Assembly: GCF_014217605.1 (NCBI RefSeq)
Contig: NZ_CP043639.1
Coordinates: 1,759,501 to 1,823,500, forward strand
Origin: Sphingomonas sp. NBWT7
GTDB lineage: Bacteria; Pseudomonadota; Alphaproteobacteria; Sphingomonadales; Sphingomonadaceae
Direction of reading: 5' to 3'
Length of the DNA: 64,000 nucleotides
The notes under the pieces were generated by a model, which worked only from the letters and a program-made list of their open reading frames with translations, had not been told where the DNA came from and did not search any database. Within the stretch, counting starts at the first letter, position 1. Each line of letters opens with the position of its first letter. The position numbers were made by a program, and so were the translations under genes. Positions 1 through 7,516 of the stretch are shown piece after piece.

Positions 1-1
1 G

Positions 2-127
2 ACCGCCGCCAACGACGCGCGCCGCGATCGCAAGGGCTGGGATCTCGGCAAGATCGGGCTTGGCGTCGGCATCGGCTCGGCCGCGGTCGCCGCCGCGGTG
101 ATCTTCGCCAACCGCAAGAAGGACTGA
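2..127 (+). CDS. C-terminal end of a small membrane protein (partial)
   Basis: Only the last 41 residues are inside the window; the frame is open from base 2 to a TGA at 125-127. The fragment has a charged stretch (DARRDRKGWDLGK), a glycine/alanine/valine-rich hydrophobic segment that could span the membrane once, and a basic tail ending NRKKD. This suggests a single-pass protein with a short positively charged cytosolic end. The family cannot be named from this fragment. A strong hairpin follows directly, which fits the end of a transcript. Confidence 0.55.
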   Translation, partial: TAANDARRDRKGWDLGKIGLGVGIGSAAVAAAVIFANRKKD

Positions 128-134
128 CGCGCCT

Positions 135-159
135 CGGGATCGGCGCAGCGCCGATCCCG
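135..159. terminator. Intergenic hairpin between convergent genes
   Basis: Perfect 11-bp inverted repeat with a 3-nt loop (CGGGATCGGCG, CAG, CGCCGATCCCG). It sits 7 bp after the stop of the left-edge gene and about 40 bp from the stop of the leftward P450 gene, so it could end both transcripts. There is no long T-run, so rho-independent termination would be weak or GC-driven. Confidence 0.5.
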
Positions 160-201
160 ATCTTGGCATCACGCGTCTGGCGAGCGCACTGATCTATACC
201 G

Positions 202-1569
202 TCAGACCGGAACGAACCGCACCGGCAGGCCGTCCTTGGGCTTCGGGATCGGGAAGATCTGCCAGTCCGCGCCCGCCCCCGGCGCCAGCTCGATACGATA
301 GCGGCTCAGCAGCTGCGCCATCAGGATGCGGATCTGCATCGTCGCGAAGTGCAGGCCGATGCACATATGCGCGCCGCCGCCGAACGGCACCCAGGCGAAG
401 CGGTGCCGTCCCTTCGACGCTTCGGGCGAGAAGCGCATCGGATCGAACGTCTCGGGATTGGGCCAGTGCTCGGGCATGTGGTGCGTGTAGGCGGTGTTGA
501 CGCCGACGAACGTGCCCGCCGGAATGTGATAGCCGCCGAACTCGAAATCGCGCATCGCCCGGCGCGGGATCGACGGCACCGGCGGCATCAGTCGCAGCGA
601 CTCTTTGAACGCATATTCGGTCAGCACCAGGCGATCGAGTTGGCCGTACGGCACCGTCCCGTCGTTGCTGCCGAGATCGCCGATCTCTTCGCGCAACCGC
701 TCCTGCCACTCGGTGTTGCGGCCGAGCAGCATGACGAGGCTCGTCGCCGACGACGTGATCGTGTCGTGCGCCGCCATCATCAGGAAGTTCATGTGATCGA
801 CGATCGCGTCGGCAGGCAGCGGCGCGCCGTGCTCGTCGGTCGCGCGGCAGAATTGCGAGAAGAAATCCTGCCCGCTGCCGTTGCGGCGGGCGGGGATCTC
901 GCGGGTGAAGAAATCGACGAGATATTCGCGCGCCTTCACCCCCTTGCGCATCGACGTGCCGGGCAGCGGCGTGCGGATCGGCGACACCGACGCCTGAACC
1001 TCGTCGACGAACGCCTGGTTGATCCGCGCCGCCTCGTCACCCAGCGGCACGCCGAGAAAGCTCGTGGCGGCGAGATCAAGCGTCAGCGCCTTGATCGTCG
1101 GGTAGAAATCGAGCGGGCGGTTCGCCCAGCTGCCGACCTGCGCCGCGATGCCGGCGTTCAGCTCCTCGGCATAGTGTTTCATCGGTTCGGGCTTGAACGC
1201 CACCGACAGCGCCTTGCGATCGGCGCGATGCTTCTCGAAATCCATCAGCATCAGGCCGCGCGGAAAGACCAGGTTGAGCACCGGGCCCCAGCCTTGCTCG
1301 GACGAGAAATTTTTGTCCTTGTCGAACAGGACGAGCTCGTTCGCCTCCGGCCCAAGCAGCACCACCGAATCGCCGCCGAAGCTGTTGTTGCGATATACCG
1401 GCCCGTGCTTCGCCACCATCTTCCTGGTGAAGGCGAGCGGGTCCTTCAGCACCTCGAACGTGTTGCCGATGAAGGGCCAGCCGCGCTCGCCGGGAATCGC
1501 GTTCAGCGACGATGGCGGATTGAGCGGCAGCCAGTGCGGGTTGGCCTCGATCGTGTGCGCGTGCGGCAT
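202..1569 (-). CDS. Cytochrome P450
   Basis: A 455-residue protein of normal bacterial P450 length with no membrane anchor, so a soluble heme monooxygenase needing separate ferredoxin and reductase partners; none are encoded nearby. Visible landmarks: I-helix oxygen-activation motif AAHDT (about 266-270), K-helix ExxR as ESLR (323-326), and heme-binding loop FGGGAHMCIG with the cysteine ligand near residue 403. The N-terminus (IPGERGWPFIGNT) resembles the eukaryote-like CYP26/CYP51/CYP120 group more than classic camphor-type P450s; substrate unknown, with lipid, sterol or terpenoid oxidation as guesses. A 38-bp inverted repeat lies just upstream of the start and may be its operator. The gene stands alone, downstream of a bestrophin-type gene in the same direction. 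Confidence 0.93.
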   Translation of the reverse strand: MPHAHTIEANPHWLPLNPPSSLNAIPGERGWPFIGNTFEVLKDPLAFTRKMVAKHGPVYRNNSFGGDSVVLLGPEANELVLFDKDKNFSSEQGWGPVLNLVFPRGLMLMDFEKHRADRKALSVAFKPEPMKHYAEELNAGIAAQVGSWANRPLDFYPTIKALTLDLAATSFLGVPLGDEAARINQAFVDEVQASVSPIRTPLPGTSMRKGVKAREYLVDFFTREIPARRNGSGQDFFSQFCRATDEHGAPLPADAIVDHMNFLMMAAHDTITSSATSLVMLLGRNTEWQERLREEIGDLGSNDGTVPYGQLDRLVLTEYAFKESLRLMPPVPSIPRRAMRDFEFGGYHIPAGTFVGVNTAYTHHMPEHWPNPETFDPMRFSPEASKGRHRFAWVPFGGGAHMCIGLHFATMQIRILMAQLLSRYRIELAPGAGADWQIFPIPKPKDGLPVRFVPV

Positions 1570-1594
1570 GGTGTATCTCTCCCTGCCGGCTCCA

Positions 1595-1632
1595 GCTCCG
1601 GCTTACTTACATCGGTATAAGTAAGCCGGAGC
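1595..1632. promoter_or_regulatory. Palindromic candidate operator upstream of the P450
   Basis: Perfect 15-bp arms (GCTCCGGCTTACTTA at 1595-1609 and its complement at 1618-1632) separated by CATCGGTA. The inner part reads like a TetR-type operator (TTACTTA, 8 bp, TAAGTAA). It lies 25-63 bp upstream of the leftward P450 ATG and 13 bp past the stop of the bestrophin gene. No T-run follows on the minus strand, so an operator is favoured over a terminator. Confidence 0.5.
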
Positions 1633-1645
1633 GGTTACGCCATCC

Positions 1646-2527
1646 CTACCATAATACGCCCTTCTCCGGCGTCAGCGGCGGCGGCGCCTCGTCGCCGATC
1701 GACTGCAACAGATCGATTTCGATCGTGCGGCACATCGCGTTCAGCGGCACGTCGTGGATCGTATTGGCAAACGGATCGACCAGGTCATCGCCAATCTGCA
1801 GGATGGCAAGGAACATCAGCCCCGCGATAGTCGATCCGATCGGCGTCGCGATTCCCAGCGTCTCGACCAGCCCGATCGGCAGCAACACACAGAACAGGCG
1901 CGTGAAGAACGTCGGGAAGAACCGATACTGGTTGGGCAGCGGCGTGTTCTTGATCCGCTCCATGCCGCCCTGCGCATTGGCGATGTCGACCAGCAGGCCC
2001 TCCAGATGCGCCTGCTGGATCGTGTCGATCATTCCCGCTTTGCGCGCGTCGTCGATCCGCCGCGAGGTACCGTCGAGAATGCCGTTGGCGATATTGGTCC
2101 GCTGCAGCGCCGGCTCCGCCTCACCGCGCGACAGGAAGCGCAGTACCTCGCCGTCGGCGGGCAGCTTGCGCAACTGGCAACGCAGCGCATTCACATAGGC
2201 GACGTGGCGCAGCACGATCGTGCGCTTCAGGTCGCGTGCCTCATCGGGCAGCATGCTGCGCGCGCCGCGCGCCAGGCTGCGTGAGGCATTGATCATCAGC
2301 CCCCACAGCCCGCGCCCTTCCCACCAGCGTTCGTACGCGGAGTTATCGCGGAAGCCGAGGAACAGTGCGAGCGCCGAGCCGAACAGCGTCAGCGGCAGTG
2401 ACGGCGCGGTGAACGGCGCGAAGATGTACACCGCGGTGACGATGCAATCCCAGACGAACAATGCGGCCAGCGGGCGCCACACCTCGCTGACGATGTTGCT
2501 GAGCCGCGGGGAGGCGGTGGTAATCAT
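1646..2527 (-). CDS. Bestrophin-family ion channel (YneE/UPF0187 type)
   Basis: A 293-residue inner-membrane protein. The N-terminal half holds hydrophobic segments (about 18-36 and 42-56) followed by the hallmark FRDNSAYERWWEGRGLWG region (about 58-75). Two further hydrophobic stretches lie near 210-245, with the conserved proline/aspartate-rich end (DDLVDPFANT) after them. Bacterial bestrophin homologues form pentameric channels, of which some conduct sodium or other monovalent ions. Next to the P450 in the same orientation, but a 76-bp gap and a palindrome separate them. Physiological role unknown. Confidence 0.88.
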   Translation of the reverse strand: MITTASPRLSNIVSEVWRPLAALFVWDCIVTAVYIFAPFTAPSLPLTLFGSALALFLGFRDNSAYERWWEGRGLWGLMINASRSLARGARSMLPDEARDLKRTIVLRHVAYVNALRCQLRKLPADGEVLRFLSRGEAEPALQRTNIANGILDGTSRRIDDARKAGMIDTIQQAHLEGLLVDIANAQGGMERIKNTPLPNQYRFFPTFFTRLFCVLLPIGLVETLGIATPIGSTIAGLMFLAILQIGDDLVDPFANTIHDVPLNAMCRTIEIDLLQSIGDEAPPPLTPEKGVLW

Positions 2528-2556
2528 ATATCCGGATCAACTCGCTACGACAGGTG

Positions 2557-2586
2557 CGAAGCGCCCTACGCTCCGCGGGCGCTTCG
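2557..2586. terminator. Hairpin downstream of the riboflavin operon
   Basis: Perfect 10-bp arms (CGAAGCGCCC and GGGCGCTTCG) around a 10-nt loop. It lies in the 123-bp gap between the end of ribH and the start of the bestrophin gene, both leftward. A second weaker hairpin (GGAGGC...GCCTCC, about 2608-2629) lies closer to ribH. Neither has a clear T-tract. Likely a transcript end for the rib operon; it could also be an mRNA-stabilising element. Confidence 0.4.
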
Positions 2587-2650
2587 GGTCCGTAACGAAG
2601 TTTTGCAGGAGGCTAGGAGGGCGCCTCCGGCCAGATTTAACCGGCTTTGA

Positions 2651-3070
2651 TCAGCCGAGCCGCTCGCGCAGGTCGAGCATCGCCAACGCCGCCTGCGCCG
2701 CGCCACCGCCCTTGTTGAGCTGCGCGGGATCGGCCCGGGCGATCGCCTGTGCCTCGTTCTCGGTCGTCAAAATGCCGTTGCCGATCGGGATGCCGTCCAT
2801 CGTCAGCGCCATGATCCCGCGCGCGCTCTCGTTCGAGACGATCTCGAAGTGATAGGTCTCACCGCGGATGACGACGCCCAGCGCGACGAACGCGTCGTAG
2901 CGCTCGCTCTCCGCCGCCATCGCGATCGCGCCGGGCACCTCGAGCGCGCCAGGCACCGTCAGCACCTCGGCCTGGTGCCCCGCTGCCTCGATCGCCGCGC
3001 GCGCGCCGGCGATCAGCATGTCGTTCAGGTGATCGTAGAAACGTGCCTCGACGATGAGGATGTTGGCCAT
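2651..3070 (-). CDS. ribH: 6,7-dimethyl-8-ribityllumazine synthase
   Basis: Penultimate step of riboflavin synthesis: condenses the 4-carbon phosphate from RibB with the ribitylaminopyrimidine from RibD to give lumazine, the RibE substrate. The 139-residue protein starts [19 protein letters not shown] and has the family signatures [24 protein letters not shown] (with the catalytic histidine region) and [13 protein letters not shown]. The open frame runs upstream to 3193, but the ATG at 3070 is chosen because it overlaps the TGA of the preceding CYTH gene (TGATG) and matches family length. Last gene of the rib operon. Confidence 0.95.
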   Translation of the reverse strand: MANILIVEARFYDHLNDMLIAGARAAIEAAGHQAEVLTVPGALEVPGAIAMAAESERYDAFVALGVVIRGETYHFEIVSNESARGIMALTMDGIPIGNGILTTENEAQAIARADPAQLNKGGGAAQAALAMLDLRERLG

Positions 3071-3591
3071 CAGTCTTCCTTCGGTATGCCGTGCGCGACG
3101 AGACTGCCGCCCTGGTAGCGGGGATCGTCGCTGACCTCCCGTATCGTACCGGGCGGCGCGGGCAAGCCTCGCAGCCCACGGTCGTCGGGCCATTCGATCT
3201 CGGCGAGGATCAGCCCCGCCAGCGCCCCCTCGAAACGATCGACGCTGTAGGTCAGGTCGCCAGATACCAGATCGTAGCGCCGCTTGACGATCGCCGTACC
3301 CGGCAGTTCGGCGAGCAGCGCGTACTCAGGCTCGTCGAGATAGGCGGTGACGATCGCGCGCGCGAGCGGATCGTCCGCCGGATATTTCTTGGTCAGCTTC
3401 AGCGCGACACCGCCACCGCCGCTGTCGGTCATCCGCCGCAGCCGCATCCGCGTGCCCGCCAGATAGCGGTCCTCGATCAGCACGTGATCCGCCGGCAGCG
3501 GGGGCAGGCGTGTCGGATCGATCAGCCAGCGGCGCTCACGTTCGATGTGCGCGTATTTCGGCGCCGCCGCTTCGTCGGCGCCGGTTCGCAT
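3070..3591 (-). CDS. CYTH-domain protein inside the riboflavin operon
   Basis: A 173-residue single-domain protein. Near the N-terminus it carries the CYTH signature as ERERRWL (the ExExK-type motif, with R in the third charged position), then basic strand motifs RLRRM, LKLTKKY and KRRYD and acidic EIEW, the pattern that lines the tunnel of triphosphate-binding CYTH enzymes. Family members are triphosphatases (thiamine-triphosphate, inorganic triphosphate) or class IV adenylate cyclases; which applies here cannot be read from sequence. Its start and stop each overlap a rib gene by one base (TGATG), so its translation is coupled to ribB and ribH. Confidence 0.8.
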   Translation of the reverse strand: MRTGADEAAAPKYAHIERERRWLIDPTRLPPLPADHVLIEDRYLAGTRMRLRRMTDSGGGGVALKLTKKYPADDPLARAIVTAYLDEPEYALLAELPGTAIVKRRYDLVSGDLTYSVDRFEGALAGLILAEIEWPDDRGLRGLPAPPGTIREVSDDPRYQGGSLVAHGIPKED

Positions 3592-4742
3592 CACTCCCCG
3601 CCGGTGCCCGGGATCGGCCGCTCGCCGACGATCGACAGGCCATAGCCCTCGAGCCCGACCAGCGTGTGGTGGGTGTTGGTGAGCAGGATCATCTCCTCGA
3701 CGCCCAGGTCCGCCAGGATCTGCGCGCCCACGCCATAGTCGCGCAGCTCCTCGACTTCGGGGGCGCCGGCGCTCTTGCCCTCGGCGCGCAGCTGCATGAA
3801 GCGGGTGATGACGCCCTTCATCGGCCGATTGATGACGACGATCACGCCCGCGCCTTCCTCGGCGATCAGCTCCATCGAATGCGACAGCAGCCCCGACCGC
3901 TCGGACGTCTCGCCGAACATGTCGACGAAGAAGCTCGCGGTGTGCATCCGCACCAGCGTCGGCTCGGCGGGATCGATCTTGCCCTTGACCAGCGCGATCG
4001 TCTCGTCGCCGGTCGCCTTGTTGTGGAACGTCATCGCCTTCCACTGCCCGCCCCACTTCGATTCGAACGCCATCTCGGCCTTCTTCTCGACGAGGTGGTC
4101 GTTGCGCCGGCGATAGGCGATGAGGTCGCGGATCGTGCCAATCTTGAGGTTGTGAAGCTGCGCGAACGAGACGAGGTCGTCCATCCGCGACATCGTCCCG
4201 TCCTCGTTCATGATCTCGCAGATCACGCCCGACGGATTGAGCCCGGCAAGCCGCGACACGTCGACCGCGGCCTCGGTATGCCCGGCACGCACCAGCACGC
4301 CGCCGTCGCGCGCGACCAGCGGGAAGACGTGGCCCGGCGTCACGATCTCGTCGCGGCTCTTCGACGCGTCGATGGCAACCGCGATCGTCCGCGCACGATC
4401 GGCGGCGGAGATACCCGTCGTCACCCCGTCGCGCGCCTCGATCGAGACGGTGAAGGCGGTCTCGTGCCGCGTGCCGTTGTGGCGGCTCATCAGATCGAGC
4501 CCGAGCGCGTCGACACGCGACTTGGTCATCGCCAGGCAGATCAGGCCGCGACCGTGCCGCGCCATGAAGTTGATCTTCTCGGGCGTCGCCATCTGCGCCG
4601 GGATCACCAGATCGCCCTCGTTCTCGCGATCTTCGTCGTCGACCAGGATGAACATCCGGCCGTTCTTCGCCTCGTCGATGATTTCCTCGGGCGTCGAGAG
4701 GAAGGCGTGGCGCAGGCGCGCGAGCTCAGCGGGCTTTTGCAC
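3591..4742 (-). CDS. ribB: 3,4-dihydroxy-2-butanone 4-phosphate synthase with degenerate GTP cyclohydrolase II-like C-terminus
   Basis: The N-terminal half converts ribulose 5-phosphate to the 4-carbon riboflavin precursor; it has [46 protein letters not shown] and [11 protein letters not shown]. The C-terminal half aligns in spirit with RibA ([13 protein letters not shown], then NRPMKG and a [11 protein letters not shown] region), but the three zinc cysteines expected in the HSECLTGD...RCDCG region are absent, so GTP cyclohydrolase II activity is not expected. Length from the GTG at 4742 is 383 residues. That GTG lies 17 bases inside the end of ribE. It is preferred because upstream residues are ribE antisense-frame noise; no ATG is available there. 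Confidence 0.9.
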   Translation of the reverse strand: MQKPAELARLRHAFLSTPEEIIDEAKNGRMFILVDDEDRENEGDLVIPAQMATPEKINFMARHGRGLICLAMTKSRVDALGLDLMSRHNGTRHETAFTVSIEARDGVTTGISAADRARTIAVAIDASKSRDEIVTPGHVFPLVARDGGVLVRAGHTEAAVDVSRLAGLNPSGVICEIMNEDGTMSRMDDLVSFAQLHNLKIGTIRDLIAYRRRNDHLVEKKAEMAFESKWGGQWKAMTFHNKATGDETIALVKGKIDPAEPTLVRMHTASFFVDMFGETSERSGLLSHSMELIAEEGAGVIVVINRPMKGVITRFMQLRAEGKSAGAPEVEELRDYGVGAQILADLGVEEMILLTNTHHTLVGLEGYGLSIVGERPIPGTGGE

Positions 4743-5340
4743 GATAATGTTCCATCCGTTGGAGGTAGCGGGCGAGGACGTCGATCTCGATGTTGACCGC
4801 GACGCCGGGCGCGAGCGCGGACAACGTGGTGACGGCCTGGGTATGCGGGATGATGTTGATCGCGAAGGTGCTCGATCCGTCAGGCGCATCGTCCACCGCG
4901 TTGACCGTCAGCGACACGCCGTCGACCGTCACCGATCCCTTGGGCGCGAGGAACGGCGCAAGATCGCTCGGCACGCGGAAGCGGACGCGCTTCGAATCGC
5001 CGTCGGCGGTGACGTCGATCACTTCGGCGACGCCGTCGACGTGCCCCGTCACGATATGCCCGCCGAGCTCGTCGCCGAGCTTCATCGCGCGTTCGAGGTT
5101 GAGGGGGCGTCCCTCGCTCCACTGGCCCTGCGCGCTGCGGCTGATCGTCTCGCCCGAGACGTCGAACGCAAGCCAGTTCGGCCCCTTGTCGACAACGGTC
5201 AGGCAGACACCAGAGCAGGCGACCGACGCGCCAAGATCGATCTCGGCGGTTTCATAGGCGGTGCGGACGACGACGCGGGTGTCACCGCGCGTCTCGACGC
5301 GCGCAATCTCCCCGACGTCGGTTATGATCCCGGTAAACAT
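4726..5340 (-). CDS. ribE: Riboflavin synthase, alpha subunit
   Basis: Dismutates two lumazine molecules to riboflavin plus the pyrimidine precursor. The 204-residue protein begins with the diagnostic MFTGII and has the usual duplicated lumazine-binding barrels. Repeat 1 carries [12 protein letters not shown] and repeat 2 carries [27 protein letters not shown] is the inter-domain active-site signature. Start overlaps the 3' end of ribD by 19 bases and the 3' end overlaps the GTG start of ribB, so it sits in a tightly coupled operon. Confidence 0.96.
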   Translation of the reverse strand: MFTGIITDVGEIARVETRGDTRVVVRTAYETAEIDLGASVACSGVCLTVVDKGPNWLAFDVSGETISRSAQGQWSEGRPLNLERAMKLGDELGGHIVTGHVDGVAEVIDVTADGDSKRVRFRVPSDLAPFLAPKGSVTVDGVSLTVNAVDDAPDGSSTFAINIIPHTQAVTTLSALAPGVAVNIEIDVLARYLQRMEHYRAKAR

Positions 5341-6326
5341 CGCACCCGCTCGTAGACCTCGAGCCGGTCGCTGCCAAGCTGGCGCGCATCGGTCAAATCC
5401 CAGCGGCCGTGCGCGTCGCCGAGCGCGCCCAGCCCGATATCGCCGAGCGCCGGCCGCCCGCCGCCGATCAGAATCGGCGCGCGGTACAGCAGCAGCCGGT
5501 CGACAAGGTCCGCGGTGAGGAACGCGGACGCCGCCCCCGCACCCCCCTCAACGAAAAGATGGTCGCCCGGCAGTCCGGCGATCGCGCCGGGCGCGGCGAT
5601 GACGGTTACGCCGTCCGCGTCAGGCAGGCGATCCGATCGGCTCGACAGGACGACGCGCTGCGGCGCGCGCGACTCCAGCCCCGGCAGGCGGACGTCGAGC
5701 GTGGGGCGGTCGATCTCCCACGTTTCGCGGCCGACCAGGATCGCCTCGTGCCGGCTGCGCTCGAGATGCGCGTGCGCGCGCGCTTCGGCGCCGGTGATCC
5801 AGCGACTCTCCCCGTCGGCACGCGCAATGCATCCGTCGAGCGAGGTGGCAAGCTTGAGCGTTACCTGCGGCCTGCCATGCGCAAGGCGTGTCAGGAACCC
5901 TGCCATCGCCGCCTGCGCTTCTGCCGCCCGCACGCCGCTGGTCGTCGCGATCCCCGCCGTGGCAAGCCGCGCCAGCCCCTTGCCGTCGGTCCGTGGATCG
6001 GGGTCGCCGCTGCCGACCACGACGCGCCCCACCCCGGCCGTTACCAGCAGGTCGGCGCAGGCCGGCCCACGCGCCGACTGGTGCGCGCACGGCTCCAGCG
6101 TGACATAGGCAGTCGCCCCGCGCGCGCCGTTGCCCGCCTGCGCCAGCGCCATCGCCTCGGCATGCGGACGCCCGCCCGGCTGCGTCCAGCCGCGCCCGAC
6201 GATCCGACCATCACCAACGATCACGCAGCCAACACTTGGGTTCGGGCTGGTCCGTCCGCGCCCGCGCGCGGCAAGCGCCAGCGCCGCCCCCATCCAGCGC
6301 GCGTCGTCGCTGGTTACAGCCCCCAC
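5322..6326 (-). CDS. ribD: Bifunctional diaminohydroxyphosphoribosylaminopyrimidine deaminase / 5-amino-6-(5-phosphoribosylamino)uracil reductase
   Basis: Catalyses deamination then reduction of the pyrimidine intermediate. The deaminase half has [12 protein letters not shown], the zinc site HAEAMALA and EPCAHQ...PACADL. The reductase half has [12 protein letters not shown], the nucleotide-binding segment around VVLSSR, and VEGGAG. From the GTG at 6326 it has 334 residues, within the usual range, and keeps the conserved SDDARWM lead-in. An ATG at 6293 would remove that lead-in. The GTG start overlaps the previous gene by 13 bases. Confidence 0.94.
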   Translation of the reverse strand: MGAVTSDDARWMGAALALAARGRGRTSPNPSVGCVIVGDGRIVGRGWTQPGGRPHAEAMALAQAGNGARGATAYVTLEPCAHQSARGPACADLLVTAGVGRVVVGSGDPDPRTDGKGLARLATAGIATTSGVRAAEAQAAMAGFLTRLAHGRPQVTLKLATSLDGCIARADGESRWITGAEARAHAHLERSRHEAILVGRETWEIDRPTLDVRLPGLESRAPQRVVLSSRSDRLPDADGVTVIAAPGAIAGLPGDHLFVEGGAGAASAFLTADLVDRLLLYRAPILIGGGRPALGDIGLGALGDAHGRWDLTDARQLGSDRLEVYERVRCLPGS

Positions 6327-6661
6327 TGGTTGAGCTTGTCGTCGATCCGCTTGAACTGCGCCTGCCGCGCCTCGCGCCGCTTGCGCTCGACGTCGATCGC
6401 CTTCTGCTTGATAGGTCCGTCGATCGCCTGCTGCGCGCGGATCTCGGCGTCGGTCCGGTCGAGCCGCCACTGCTGCACGTAGATGATCTTGGGGCGATAT
6501 TCCTTCTCGATGTGCGAATCCTTGACGAACCCGATCAGGATCACGCCGGTCACCAGGATCGAAATCAGAAGGAACACCAGTTCGTACGGCTGGCGCTGCG
6601 CCAGGAACAGCCGCAGGTCGCGAACCGCGCGCAGCGGACTCATCCGGGCAAAGAAGTTCAT
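6314..6661 (-). CDS. Small single-pass membrane protein at the head of the rib operon
   Basis: A 115-residue protein: basic N-terminus (RAVRDLRLFLAQRQPYE), one strongly hydrophobic segment about residues 28-47, then a highly charged tail of about 65 residues with many K, R, E and Q that probably forms a helix or coiled coil. Predicted topology is inner membrane with a periplasmic or cytosolic charged domain. I do not recognise a characterised family. It is 5' of ribD with a 13-base overlap, so it is likely co-transcribed with riboflavin biosynthesis. Confidence 0.75.
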   Translation of the reverse strand: MNFFARMSPLRAVRDLRLFLAQRQPYELVFLLISILVTGVILIGFVKDSHIEKEYRPKIIYVQQWRLDRTDAEIRAQQAIDGPIKQKAIDVERKRREARQAQFKRIDDKLNQWGL

Positions 6662-6759
6662 CGCGTCGATATAGGGCTGCGGGAACGGCGCGACCAGCCC
6701 CGCCCCCGGAACGACACAACAGCGAAGGCGATGTCCGCTGCGGCCGCGCCCGCCGCTTA

Positions 6760-7413
6760 CTATTGCAGTTCGAAGCGCACCGTCATCTCCTTGGTCGCCT
6801 CCACCGCCACGCCGTCACGCGTCGCTGGCTGGAAGCGCCATTTCGCCAGCGCCTGCGCGCGCGTCGCGCGGCAGAAGGCGTCGCTCGCCGCGCTGCTGCA
6901 CGCCGCCGCGGTGACCCGCCCGTCGACACCGATCGTGACGCGCACCGTCACCCGCCCCTCGTGCTCGGCGCGACGCTCGCCCGGTGGATAGGCGGGCTGG
7001 AGATCACGCGCGTACGGCGGGTCGAGCTGCGCCCCGACCGTCACCGGCGCGGCAGGCGGATCTATCCGCACGGCCTCGCCCGGCGGCAACGGCGGTAAGG
7101 GCGGCAGTGGTGGCAACGGTGGGGGCAGCACGAAGTCGCCGTGCGTCGGCGGCAGTATCGGGATCGTTACGTCGACCCGCTCGGGCAATGCCGCGGACCG
7201 CGTATTCGCGACGGGTTTGGCTTCGGGCGGGATCGGTTCGGGCGGCGGGTCGATCGGCACGTTCTCGATCGTCAGTCCGCGATCGCGCTCCTTCACCTCG
7301 AACACCGGCGTCACGAAAAGCAGGGCACCGATCAGCCCTGCGTTGATACCGATGGCGACGATCAGGCTGCCGGGCTTGATCCCCTCCGGCGGGGCGTGAC
7401 GGTCCGCGTACAT
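6760..7413 (-). CDS. TonB-like energy transducer
   Basis: 217 residues: N-terminal membrane anchor (about 15-36), a long proline-rich linker (repeated PPLPPLPPLPP near 100-115) that would span the periplasm, and a C-terminal TonB domain (about 140-217) with PPYARDLQPAYPPGERR, VRVTIGVDGRV and ALAKWRFQPATRDG. TonB proteins couple the ExbB/ExbD proton-driven motor to outer-membrane receptors; no ExbB/D or receptor gene adjoins it here. RBS GAGGAGAGG lies 7 bp before the ATG. An inverted repeat is found about 60 bp upstream. Expected to be anchored in the inner membrane. Confidence 0.9.
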   Translation of the reverse strand: MYADRHAPPEGIKPGSLIVAIGINAGLIGALLFVTPVFEVKERDRGLTIENVPIDPPPEPIPPEAKPVANTRSAALPERVDVTIPILPPTHGDFVLPPPLPPLPPLPPLPPGEAVRIDPPAAPVTVGAQLDPPYARDLQPAYPPGERRAEHEGRVTVRVTIGVDGRVTAAACSSAASDAFCRATRAQALAKWRFQPATRDGVAVEATKEMTVRFELQ

Positions 7414-7473
7414 GGTCTTACCTCTCCTCGATGCTGCTCCTTCCCGGGTATCTCGCCCAGATCGTGATGTTAC

Positions 7474-7500
7474 AACGTATCTATGCTAGCGCAATACGTT
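7474..7500. promoter_or_regulatory. Inverted repeat upstream of the TonB-like gene
   Basis: Arms AACGTAT (7474-7480) and ATACGTT (7494-7500) flank 13 bp containing the small palindrome GCTAGC. It lies 61 bp upstream of the leftward tonB ATG. On the minus strand TTGCGC (inside the repeat) and TAACAT, 16 bp apart, could serve as -35 and -10 boxes, so a protein on the repeat would block the promoter. It does not look like a classic Fur box. Confidence 0.35.
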
Positions 7501-7516
7501 TCATAAGGATGATCGA

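Noticed and set aside
6662..6759. FMN riboswitch in front of the rib operon
   Set aside because: The 98-bp gap lacks the conserved RFN element helices and motifs as far as I can see.
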